Source: Acidobacteriota bacterium
Lineage (GTDB): Bacteria; Acidobacteriota; Vicinamibacteria; Vicinamibacterales; UBA2999
Length of the DNA: 5,735 nucleotides
Direction: 5' to 3'
NCBI GenBank assembly: GCA_947465275.1
Contig: CANIAI010000175.1
Location: 1 to 5,735 of the forward strand
Shown here: positions 1-5,237 of the stretch, piece after piece
Layout of the letters: every line of letters begins with the position of its first letter
Numbering within the stretch: position 1 is the stretch's first letter
Notes under the pieces: model-generated
Database searches by the model: none
Told to the model about the DNA's origin: nothing
The model's input: only the letters and a program-made list of their open reading frames with translations
Made by a program: the position numbers and the translations under genes

Positions 1-428
1 ACACTCCATACGCTCCCGTCGGCCGATACCGACGCGGTGATCGTGTTCCCGCTCCGCACAAGCCTGAGCCACGAGGGCGGGACCGCGGCTGGTCCGGGCG
101 TGCTCGTCGACACGCCGCCTGCCGCGACGCGCCGCTGGAACGCCGTTCCCTTCGTGGCAGAGGGCGTCTGCAGCATGAAGGCATGCGTCGCCCCGGCGTT
201 CAGACCGTCGCGCATCATCACGCCGGCCTTCGTCCAATCGTGGACGTTCTGCACGGAGACCACACGCGCGACGATCTGCCCGTTCCCCGTGAGTGTCGAA
301 GAGGCGAAGCCGAACGCATCACTGCTGCCCCAGATATCCACCCCGGCGCCATTGACGGTGAAGGTGCCACCGCTGACGGTCCCGCTCCCGGCGGACCCGA
401 CAGCACCCACGTCGTTGAAGTTCCATCC
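1..428 (-). repeat. Second copy of the tandem module (residues 733-874, incomplete)
   Basis: This is the second copy of the module encoded at 450-989, joined to it by a short linker around GGALPSG. It is cut by the window edge after SADGSVWS, which corresponds to SSTNGITWT in copy one. More modules or a sorting domain may follow outside the window. Confidence 0.85.
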
Positions 429-2624
429 GGACGGAAGCGCGCCTCCGGCGCCGGTCGCCACCGACACACTGTCGAACGTGGCGGTGGCAAGGGATCCGTC
501 GTTATGGCTCGTCAGCGCCAGACCGACCGAGATCTGCGAGGGCATGGCGATCGTTTCGCTGCCAACCATCGTCCAGGTGATGCCGTTCGTTGAGGAGAAG
601 GCCGTGAACAGGTCGCCGGTGCGGGAGACGCGCACCCACGCAGGCGCGGTCGTCGCGGCGCCCGCGGTACTGGTCGACTCGCCGCCGGCGGCGAGTCGCC
701 GCTGGAAGACGAGGCCCTTGCCCGCGCTGACGATCATCGCCGCATGGGCGGCGTCGGCCGTGAGGCCTGCCCGCATCATGACGCCGCCCTTCGTCCAGGC
801 ATCGGTGTTGGTCACCGTGCTGACTCGCGCCGTGATCGTGCCGTCGCCGATCAGTGACTGATACGCGTAGCGGAACGCGTCCGCACGTCCCCAGATATCG
901 GCGCCCGCGCCTCGCAGTGTGAAGACACCGTTGCTGGCACTCGCGCTGCCTGCCGGGCCGACGGCGCCGATGTCCTGCGACTGCCACGGTGCCGGCAGCG
1001 CGGGGGACGGAGCCGATGCAACGGAGACGGTGACGGGCGACGACGTGGTCTCCGCGCCACCGCTGTCAGTGGCCCGCGCGCTCACGACGTAACTCCCCGC
1101 CGGCACGCTGTTCCACGTCAGGCCAAAGGGGCTGGTGGCGTCGGTGCCGAGGAGTGTCGTCCCGGCATAGAACGAGACCTGCGCGATCGAGCCGTCACTG
1201 TCAGTCGCGGACGCCGAGACCGTGATCGTGGCCGGAGCCGTGAAGCTCGCACCGCCGGCTGGTGAGGTCACCGCGACCGTCGGCGGGACGTTCGTGGGGG
1301 GAGGGTCGGTGCCGCCGGAGCCGGGCACCCATTCCAGCGCACTGTAGGTGCGTCGCTCCTTGCCCGACACGTCTCGCCAGTCGCCGCTCCATGCCTCGCG
1401 ATACCGACGCGCCAGGTCGATCGAGGCGACGGCCGCCCCGGCTTGCCCGGCCGTCGGCACCCTCGCGAGCACCGCGCCCACCGGGTCGAGCACGTCACTC
1501 GCGTAATCGTAGCCAGCGGCGACCACGTACACCGACTGCTCGACTGCGCGTGCCCCGACCACGGTCGCCTTGCCGCCCCAGATGGGGACCAGGAGCATCT
1601 CCGCACCCTGAACAGCCGCCTGACGCGCCGGCTCGGGGAAGGCCGTGTCCTGGCAGATCAGCAATGCCACCTGTCCGAAGTCGGTGCGGAAGACCGGGAC
1701 CTCGCTGCCGGGCGTGATACCGGCGGACGCTTCCGAGAGTGGCACCTGCACCTTCCGATACTTGCCGGCGATCTCCCCGTTCCTGTCGAGCAGCACGGCG
1801 GAGTTGTAGAGGAACCGGTCATCACGCTCGAGCATCCCGAAGACCACATACGTCCGGTGGGCGCGTGCGAGCGACGCCATCGCGTCGGTGCTCGGGCCGG
1901 GAATCGTCTCGGCTTTCGCGTCGTACGTGCCGGGTGCACCAATCACGTTCAGCAGTTCGCCGAACACCATCACGTCCGGGTGGTTCGCCGCGGCGACCTG
2001 CTCGCCGTAGGCCTCGGCGCGTTGCACCGAGTCGAGCCCGCTGCTGGACCCGGCCGGCCGGTAGGACACGGCCACCACCTTCACCGGGCGAGGCGCCGGC
2101 GCTGTTGTCACGATGAGACTGAGCCGGTCGAACTGCACCTGGGCGTTCGGCGCCCATTGCAGGATCAGTTCGACGTCCACCGCGGTGGCCCCCGGAGGCG
2201 CCTGCAGCGTTCGGTCGTAGGACGCGACGCCGTCCGAGCCCGTGCGATATTCCCAGACGTAGTCCGGCGCCACTGCATCGCCGAAGGCTCCCCTCCAGCG
2301 CAGCAGAATCGTCACGGCCTGCCGCAACGGTGGTGTGTCACGCGCGGTGACCACCGCCCGGAGTCGATAGAACTGACCTGCGCCCACCCCCTGGATTCGC
2401 GTGCGCCAGCCACCGTAGACATTGGGCACTTCATTACCGAACAACTGCAAGGTGTAGGGCGACCCCGACGACGCGAGCACCCCCGGCATCGCTTGCGGCC
2501 GCGGCGCGAATGCGGACCAGCCCGCGCTGGTGGCTGGCATCAGTTCCTGAGCGGTAGCCCCCATACCGAGGCCGAGGACCATGAATGTGAGAATGGCGGC
2601 GACACGGCGGGATCTACGGGGCAT
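1..2624 (-). CDS. Exported multi-domain nitrilase-superfamily amidohydrolase, C-terminus cut by window edge
   Basis: The frame is open for 874 codons and leaves the window without a stop. Residues 1-25 form a signal peptide: a basic start (MPRRSRR), a hydrophobic core, and probable cleavage after ATA. Residues about 28-175 are an unassigned beta-rich, CBM-like module. Residues 181-432 are a nitrilase (CN-hydrolase) domain with the triad E223 (VFGELL), K291 (GKYRKVQVP) and C324 (LLICQD). The triad spacing of 68 and 33 residues matches the family, and E298 may be the second structural glutamate. Residues about 445-537 are a bacterial Ig-like domain. From residue 546 there are two copies of a repeated beta-sandwich module, the second incomplete. 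Family members cleave non-peptide C-N bonds (amides, nitriles, carbamoyl groups); the substrate here cannot be told. Most nitrilases are cytosolic, so export with binding modules is unusual. The start is fixed by the signal peptide and a strong RBS. The gene diverges from everything to its right. Confidence 0.94.
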   Translation of the reverse strand, partial: MPRRSRRVAAILTFMVLGLGMGATAQELMPATSAGWSAFAPRPQAMPGVLASSGSPYTLQLFGNEVPNVYGGWRTRIQGVGAGQFYRLRAVVTARDTPPLRQAVTILLRWRGAFGDAVAPDYVWEYRTGSDGVASYDRTLQAPPGATAVDVELILQWAPNAQVQFDRLSLIVTTAPAPRPVKVVAVSYRPAGSSSGLDSVQRAEAYGEQVAAANHPDVMVFGELLNVIGAPGTYDAKAETIPGPSTDAMASLARAHRTYVVFGMLERDDRFLYNSAVLLDRNGEIAGKYRKVQVPLSEASAGITPGSEVPVFRTDFGQVALLICQDTAFPEPARQAAVQGAEMLLVPIWGGKATVVGARAVEQSVYVVAAGYDYASDVLDPVGAVLARVPTAGQAGAAVASIDLARRYREAWSGDWRDVSGKERRTYSALEWVPGSGGTDPPPTNVPPTVAVTSPAGGASFTAPATITVSASATDSDGSIAQVSFYAGTTLLGTDATSPFGLTWNSVPAGSYVVSARATDSGGAETTSSPVTVSVASAPSPALPAPWQSQDIGAVGPAGSASASNGVFTLRGAGADIWGRADAFRYAYQSLIGDGTITARVSTVTNTDAWTKGGVMMRAGLTADAAHAAMIVSAGKGLVFQRRLAAGGESTSTAGAATTAPAWVRVSRTGDLFTAFSSTNGITWTMVGSETIAMPSQISVGLALTSHNDGSLATATFDSVSVATGAGGALPSGWNFNDVGAVGSAGSGTVSGGTFTVNGAGVDIWGSSDAFGFASSTLTGNGQIVARVVSVQNVHDWTKAGVMMRDGLNAGATHAFMLQTPSATKGTAFQRRVAAGGVSTSTPGPAAVPPSWLRLVRSGNTITASVSADGSVWS
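450..989 (-). repeat. First copy of a tandem beta-sandwich module (residues 546-725)
   Basis: This module aligns with the next one at a constant offset of 187 residues (561 bp). Shared landmarks are DIGAVGPAGS against DVGAVGSAGS, ADIWG against VDIWG, DAWTKGGVMMR against HDWTKAGVMMR, and FQRRLAAGG against FQRRVAAGG. The pattern resembles concanavalin-like or DUF1349-like modules that follow Ig-like domains in exported proteins; that family assignment is an inference from pattern only. A binding or adhesion role, rather than catalysis, is likely. Confidence 0.85.
675..698. repeat. Perfect 24-bp palindrome inside the first repeat module
   Basis: The half-site CGACTCGCCGCC is followed directly by its exact reverse complement, with no spacer. 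It encodes the RLAAGGES stretch. The matching place in the second module encodes a similar peptide (RVAAGGVS) but is not palindromic at DNA level. Confidence 0.8.
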
Positions 2625-2626
2625 GG

Positions 2627-2633
2627 TCACCTC
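2627..2633 (-). promoter_or_regulatory. Ribosome binding site of the exported nitrilase gene
   Basis: On the minus strand GAGGTGA lies just before the ATG at 2624. GAGG is 5 bases from the start codon. This near-consensus Shine-Dalgarno supports the start, which also gives a complete signal peptide. Confidence 0.8.
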
Positions 2634-2755
2634 ATCGGGAGTGCGGCAGGGCCGATCGGATGGGTCTGACGGAGCCGAACGGGCGGGAGATCAGAGCGAG
2701 GGAGGGGGAGGCGTGTGCAGCGAGCGTGTGGAGGAGGTTGGCGTCCCAAAGGGTG

Positions 2756-2782
2756 CCGACTTGGAATCAAATCACCGACTTG
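2756..2782. repeat. 8-bp direct repeat CCGACTTG with a 19-bp period
   Basis: CCGACTTG occurs at 2756-2763 and again at 2775-2782, separated by GAATCAAATCA. Its role is unknown. It could be a binding site of a regulator or recombinase, or chance. Confidence 0.5.
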
Positions 2783-2812
2783 CTCCGCTCTATGCGTAAG
2801 CTCCGGGAATCC

Positions 2813-2840
2813 CCGGGGTTTGCCGCATGAGAAGCCCCGG
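2813..2840. repeat. Hairpin with 9-bp stem in the divergent gap
   Basis: CCGGGGTTT (2813-2821) pairs with AAGCCCCGG (2832-2840), with one G-T pair and a 10-base loop. Its right arm is also the left arm of the hairpin at 2832-2853, so the two are mutually exclusive. No clear T-run follows on either strand, so calling it a terminator would be weak. Confidence 0.55.
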
Positions 2841-2853
2841 TTTCAGCGGGCTT
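2832..2853. repeat. Overlapping 6-bp hairpin
   Basis: AAGCCC (2832-2837) pairs perfectly with GGGCTT (2848-2853) across a 10-base loop. A third, smaller stem, GCGGG with CCCGC (2846-2860), overlaps it. On the minus strand the stem is followed by CTC rather than a T-run. Confidence 0.5.
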
Positions 2854-2901
2854 GCCCCGCCATTCCACGTCCCTCCCTTGATTAGAACAGGAGATCCGCC
2901 G

Positions 2902-2928
2902 TTGATTTCGGTACGGGGACCGCTATGA
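2902..2928 (+). CDS. Possible 8-residue leader peptide overlapping the zinc-ribbon start (speculative)
   Basis: A perfect AGGAG (2889-2893) lies 8 bases before a TTG at 2902. That frame reads M-I-S-V-R-G-P-L and stops at a TGA (2926-2928) sharing an ATGA with the start of the next gene. This arrangement would allow translational coupling. The start codon is weak and the frame very short, so it may be chance. The same AGGAG has no usable start codon in the frame of the zinc-ribbon gene. Confidence 0.25.
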   Translation: MISVRGPL

Positions 2929-3479
2929 ACCGGCGATGTATCAGCCGAGAGGACGCCGCGGTCTGGTGTCCCGGCGGACGATGGGGGCCACGCCGGACGC
3001 AGGTAACGGAGTGCTACTCGGTTTTTTCCGCTGAAGATGTGTATACGGCCTGCCTCAAGGAGGACGCTCGGCATCTGGCCCCAGGTGCCGCAGGAGCCGC
3101 CACCTTCTCGGTTGGTGGGAGGCATCATGCCGTTCGATGGGAAGTCCGCCAGAACGCCGTCTGGAGACGCGGAAGGATGTTCCTGCGGTGCGACGGGTGC
3201 GAGCGCAGAAGCACCCGCCTGTATCTGCCCCTGGATACTTCGCCGCCTCGCTGCCGAAAGTGCTGGGGGCTGACGTACCCGTCGCGGACGCTCTGCAACT
3301 ACAAGGACTCGATATGGGGCCGGGGCGCGTTCGCGCGCATGTTCGGCACCACGCAACGGGAGTGGGCGCTCCAGTGTTCAACGGAACGTCGGGAAGAGCG
3401 CCGCCGAGCCTCACGACAACGCTGGCGGGAGCGTGCGAACCTGCTGGCCGAACCTGACGGAGGGCACCGTCGCACCTAA
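2925..3479 (+). CDS. Small zinc-ribbon protein of unknown function, mobile-element type
   Basis: This 184-residue protein has a clear four-cysteine knuckle: C89-x2-C92, 17 residues, then C110-x2-C113, with the surroundings RMFLRCDGCERR, RLYLPL and CRKCWGLTYPSR. The pattern of a Cys pair, an Arg-rich LYLP strand, a second Cys pair and GLTY matches a zinc-ribbon family that I know from proteobacterial phages and genomic islands and that has no settled function. The C-terminal third is very rich in Arg and Glu (ERREERRRASRQRWRER), suggesting a charged helix that may contact nucleic acid. The ATG at 2925 has only a weak GGGGA before it, and residues 1-30 look less constrained, so the true start may lie further in, for example the GTG at codon 39. 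The gene is alone, with a hairpin just after the stop. Confidence 0.75.
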   Translation: MNRRCISREDAAVWCPGGRWGPRRTQVTECYSVFSAEDVYTACLKEDARHLAPGAAGAATFSVGGRHHAVRWEVRQNAVWRRGRMFLRCDGCERRSTRLYLPLDTSPPRCRKCWGLTYPSRTLCNYKDSIWGRGAFARMFGTTQREWALQCSTERREERRRASRQRWRERANLLAEPDGGHRRT

Positions 3480-3496
3480 GCCCCTCACGGCCCTCA

Positions 3497-3517
3497 CCGC
3501 CGGGACTTCCGCGGCGG
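3497..3517 (+). terminator. Possible terminator hairpin after the zinc-ribbon gene
   Basis: CCGCCG (3497-3502) pairs with CGGCGG (3512-3517), and GG/CC pairs inside can extend the stem with one bulge. It starts 17 bases after the stop codon. There is no T-run, so intrinsic termination is uncertain. Confidence 0.4.
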
Positions 3518-3585
3518 GCAACCCTTCTCGCAGGCCCCAACATCTGGTGGCGAGGCCCTGAACAGGTGTGTTACAGATCAGCGCC

Positions 3586-3993
3586 ATGCGAAGACTATGG
3601 GTGCTTCTGTCACTCCTGGGTATAGCTGGGTGCGCAGTCACGAGGACCGCCAGACTCTACGACCTGTCGTCGGGCATGGTGCTTTCTGCCTCCTACAAGT
3701 ACAGCGGAACCGGCCGAGGACGTATTTTCACTGGTGACGAGAAGCTCCCTGTGTGTCAGGGAGAGTACGTGACGGTTGCTGGCGGGGAGACGGCGTGGGG
3801 GGCAATCTACACCGGAACGGCGGTCGCTCAGGCGGTCGCGACTACCACTGCCAACGAGCAACGCGGTAGCGCAATCCTGACCTGCAAAGACGGCGTCGTC
3901 ATCACCTGCGAATACGTCACAAGCGCCCTCAACGGGGCGGGCAGCGGAGCATGCACCGATAGCGCGCAACGGCGGTATCGGTTGATGTTCTGA
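3586..3993 (+). CDS. Small lipoprotein, function unknown
   Basis: This 135-residue protein begins MRRLWVLLSLLGIAGC, a textbook lipoprotein signal: two arginines, a hydrophobic stretch, and the lipobox IAGC with C16 as the lipidated residue. The mature part is soluble and rich in Gly, Thr and Ala, with no second membrane segment. Four cysteines (in VCQGEY, LTCKDG, ITCEYV and GACTD) could form two periplasmic disulfides. It resembles a group of small proteobacterial lipoproteins with a CEYV and a C-terminal RRYRLMF stretch, recalled from pattern memory only. I chose the ATG at 3586 over an in-frame GTG at 3568 because it gives a normal signal length; neither has a strong RBS. It stands alone between two non-coding stretches and looks like accessory cargo. 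Confidence 0.82.
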   Translation: MRRLWVLLSLLGIAGCAVTRTARLYDLSSGMVLSASYKYSGTGRGRIFTGDEKLPVCQGEYVTVAGGETAWGAIYTGTAVAQAVATTTANEQRGSAILTCKDGVVITCEYVTSALNGAGSGACTDSAQRRYRLMF

Positions 3994-4095
3994 GCCTTTC
4001 TCTGAAACCAGTGAGTTCTGGCCGGACCTTGGCCCGAACCGTGCCCCTGCAGGAGCGCCCTGCCCTTCCGGCGGGGATTCCCCGGTAGCGACTTG

Positions 4096-4130
4096 CCAGA
4101 CGGTTTCGAGCATCTTCGCTTGCCGTCTGG
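4096..4130. repeat. Inverted repeat with perfect 8-bp arms
   Basis: CCAGACGG (4096-4103) is matched by CCGTCTGG (4123-4130) across 19 bases. No T-run follows. It may be a protein-binding site or part of a structured RNA. Confidence 0.6.
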
Positions 4131-4174
4131 GCTTGACTGGACCGCCTTAACCTCGCCCGGCCCTGCGGACAGAG

Positions 4175-4196
4175 GGCGCACGGGGCAAAATGCGCC
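4175..4196. repeat. Inverted repeat with perfect 6-bp arms
   Basis: GGCGCA (4175-4180) is matched by TGCGCC (4191-4196) across CGGGGCAAAA. Its role is unknown, and a stem this short may be chance in GC-rich DNA. Confidence 0.4.
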
Positions 4197-4343
4197 GCCT
4201 GAGCGCAAGGCAACGGCCTTATCCTCAGCTTGCCGCGCACTCAGCCGCAACAACAAACTGCCCCCATCGACCCCGAAAGTAGCGGTCGGAAGACGGGAGG
4301 CGGCAACTCGGATCACATCTTTCCAGTGGAATTCGGAACGGGC

Positions 4344-4356
4344 ATAGCTCAGCTAT
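4344..4356. promoter_or_regulatory. 13-bp palindrome, candidate operator overlapping a weak -10
   Basis: ATAGCT-C-AGCTAT is a perfect dyad with a one-base centre. It overlaps TATCCT (4354-4359), the best -10-like hexamer here (4 of 6 to consensus), though no good -35 stands before it. The operon that follows encodes a probable HTH protein, so autoregulation through this site is a reasonable guess. Confidence 0.4.
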
Positions 4357-4368
4357 CCTGTGGCAGCC

Positions 4369-4403
4369 GCCCGGCCCCCGCCGGCCAGCGGCGGGTGTCG
4401 GGC
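4369..4403 (+). promoter_or_regulatory. Long leader hairpin upstream of the HTH gene
   Basis: The outer arm GCCCGGC (4369-4375) pairs with GTCGGGC (4397-4403) with one G-T pair. After one mismatch, CCCGCCG pairs with CGGCGGG around the loop GCCAG. The total is 14 pairs, very GC-rich and stable. Its right arm is shared with the hairpin at 4397-4423. Confidence 0.6.
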
Positions 4404-4434
4404 GAATTACCTGCCTGCCCGACGGCGCGTTTTT
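4397..4434 (+). terminator. Alternative hairpin followed by five T, candidate attenuator
   Basis: GTCGGGC (4397-4403) pairs perfectly with GCCCGAC (4417-4423) across 13 bases. GGCGCG and then TTTTT (4430-4434) follow. The six bases between stem and T-run are more than in a classic intrinsic terminator. Only 16 bp separate the T-run from the ATG at 4451, too little for a promoter, so operon transcripts starting upstream must cross this element. Confidence 0.45.
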
Positions 4435-4450
4435 GAGTAGGGTCGCCGAG

Positions 4451-5170
4451 ATGACAGACCTACCGCACTGGTTGCGGATTCCGGAAACCTTTCGGACGTC
4501 CGGCGATCCCTGCGAAGAGAACCCGTTCGATCCGTCCGACCAACGCCATGGCGTCTGGCGGGACGCGACGCGGCGGGCGGAAGAGGAGGTCGCCCGCATC
4601 AACGTCCGCTGGATGGGAGGGCTCACCGTTGATAACGCTGAAGATTGGGCCCCTTCCTTGTGGGCTGCCCGGTTCAGCGTATGGGCCGAGCGAGGAATCC
4701 ATGTTGTTTGGTCCGACCGGGACGTCGCGATCTTCGACGACTGGCTGTTGAGGTACGCAAACAGTTCGCTGAGCGCCTTGGCCGAGTTCTTCGAGAAGTG
4801 TCCACCGCCCCCGACCTACCGCGATCAGGTCCTTCTGAAGACCCGAAACCTGCTGGCTCGTGAGGTGCAGCGGTGGAAGGCCGAAGGGCGGCGCTATGTG
4901 GCCGAGCAAAAGGCGTTTCAGGCGTCCCAGGTTAACTCTGCCCCCCGTCCCGTCTCTCCGGCCACGGTCAGCCGTCGAAGGGCTTTGGTGACCGCCTATC
5001 GCCGGGATAGGGGTATCAGCGCTGAGCAGTTTGCCCGTGCGCTTAACTGCGACCCTTCAGCACTTCGCGCCGTTGTCAGAGAGGACAATGACAAGTCTTC
5101 GCCAGACTTGCGAGCGAGGCTGCTGCAAAGGCTTGGCGTGTCTCAGGCGGAGTGGTACCGGGAGGACTAA
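4451..5170 (+). CDS. Unrecognised protein with probable C-terminal HTH, first gene of the recombinase operon
   Basis: This is a 239-residue soluble protein with no signal peptide or membrane segment. I do not recognise residues 1-170. They are rich in Trp and charged residues, with a helical stretch around LLAREVQRWKAEGRRYVAEQ. Residues 174-239 look like an Xre/lambda-type helix-turn-helix: RALVTAYRRDRGIS, then AEQFARALNCDPSALRAVVRED, then DLRARLLQRLGVSQAEWY. This suggests sequence-specific DNA binding by the C-terminus. The ATG at 4451 has AGGG 8 bases upstream. An in-frame TTG at 4433 would add six residues but lies inside the T-run of the leader, so I prefer 4451. It lies 67 bp before the next gene in the recombinase operon. 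Candidate roles are transcriptional regulator of the element or recombination directionality factor; neither is shown by sequence. Confidence 0.85.
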   Translation: MTDLPHWLRIPETFRTSGDPCEENPFDPSDQRHGVWRDATRRAEEEVARINVRWMGGLTVDNAEDWAPSLWAARFSVWAERGIHVVWSDRDVAIFDDWLLRYANSSLSALAEFFEKCPPPPTYRDQVLLKTRNLLAREVQRWKAEGRRYVAEQKAFQASQVNSAPRPVSPATVSRRRALVTAYRRDRGISAEQFARALNCDPSALRAVVREDNDKSSPDLRARLLQRLGVSQAEWYRED

Positions 5171-5172
5171 CT

Positions 5173-5201
5173 TTCCCGGTATTCTCCCGTTCATTCCCGG
5201 T
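5173..5201. repeat. Three short direct repeats spaced 10-11 bp
   Basis: TTCCCGGT occurs at 5173-5180 and 5194-5201, with a variant TCCCGTT at 5185-5191. The CCCG cores start at 5175, 5186 and 5196, one helical turn apart and so on the same face of the DNA. Excisionases and similar factors often bind such phased repeats, so this is a candidate binding site. Confidence 0.5.
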
Positions 5202-5214
5202 TTTCCGTCGGACT

Positions 5215-5237
5215 CTGGTTGCAGACCCCGCAACCAG
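5215..5237 (+). promoter_or_regulatory. 7-bp hairpin directly before the start of the 108-residue protein gene
   Basis: CTGGTTG (5215-5221) pairs perfectly with CAACCAG (5231-5237) across nine bases, and the ATG follows at once at 5238. No Shine-Dalgarno sequence is visible there. If the start is right, the hairpin could mask or present the initiation site, making translation dependent on coupling or on a bound factor. Confidence 0.5.

Larger units (their letters stand above)
2625..2924. other. Divergent intergenic region without a convincing gene
   Basis: About 300 bp separate the minus-strand nitrilase gene from the plus-strand zinc-ribbon gene. Next to the nitrilase gene it is purine-rich on the plus strand (2696-2713, GCGAGGGAGGGGGAGGCG). 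It then holds an 8-bp direct repeat (2756-2782), hairpins between 2813 and 2860, and a small possible leader frame at 2902-2928. I could not identify a sigma70-type promoter in either direction. Frames that cross this stretch look like chance or antisense reading. Confidence 0.6.
3994..4450. other. 457-bp structured non-coding region before the recombinase operon
   Basis: No frame here has protein-like composition or a credible start. The stretch is dense in inverted repeats: 4096-4130 (8-bp arms), 4175-4196 (6-bp arms), 4344-4356 (13-bp palindrome), 4369-4403 (long hairpin) and 4397-4423 (alternative hairpin). The right end is the leader of the operon starting at 4451. The left part could hold a small RNA, an origin or recombination sites, but nothing recognisable shows which. 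No tRNA or known riboswitch was seen. Confidence 0.6.

Noticed and set aside
37..861. Long plus-strand open frame opposite the nitrilase gene's repeat modules
   Set aside because: It is the antisense of a clear coding frame. Its internal repeats only mirror the tandem modules on the other strand, and it has no start signal.
1443..2669. Plus-strand open frame of 408 codons
   Set aside because: It is antisense to the nitrilase domain and signal peptide, and it is made of His/Arg-rich sequence typical of GC-rich shadow frames.
2696..2713. Possible G-quadruplex in the purine-rich tract
   Set aside because: Only two G-runs of three or more lie close together, so a stable four-run quadruplex is not supported.
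2581..2799. Plus-strand frame ending in PKGADLESNHRLAPLYA, similar to tails made by reading a tRNA backwards, which would suggest an att site in a tRNA gene
   Set aside because: On the minus strand TTTGATT could pose as a T-loop, but the five bases on each side do not pair and no anticodon arm can be found.
2790..3356. Minus-strand open frame of 188 codons opposite the zinc-ribbon gene
   Set aside because: The plus strand has the four-cysteine zinc knuckle with recognisable surroundings. The minus frame has no domain and no RBS.
2756..4097. Shared short words between the gap and the later non-coding stretch (CGACTTGC at 2776 and 4090, and GA(A/T)TCCCCGG), as possible attL/attR
   Set aside because: The words are short and occur in a different order and spacing, so chance is the simpler explanation.
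4131..4155. TTGACT at 4133-4138 as a -35 box
   Set aside because: No -10-like hexamer occurs 16-18 bases downstream.
4093..4347. Plus-strand frame of 84 codons in the non-coding stretch
   Set aside because: It starts at a TTG without an RBS, spans two inverted repeats, and has no recognisable sequence.
4340..4352. GGGCATAGCTCAG, which looks like the 5' end and D-arm of a tRNA
   Set aside because: What follows is TATCCTGTGG and a very GC-rich hairpin, with no D-stem closure, anticodon arm or T-loop.
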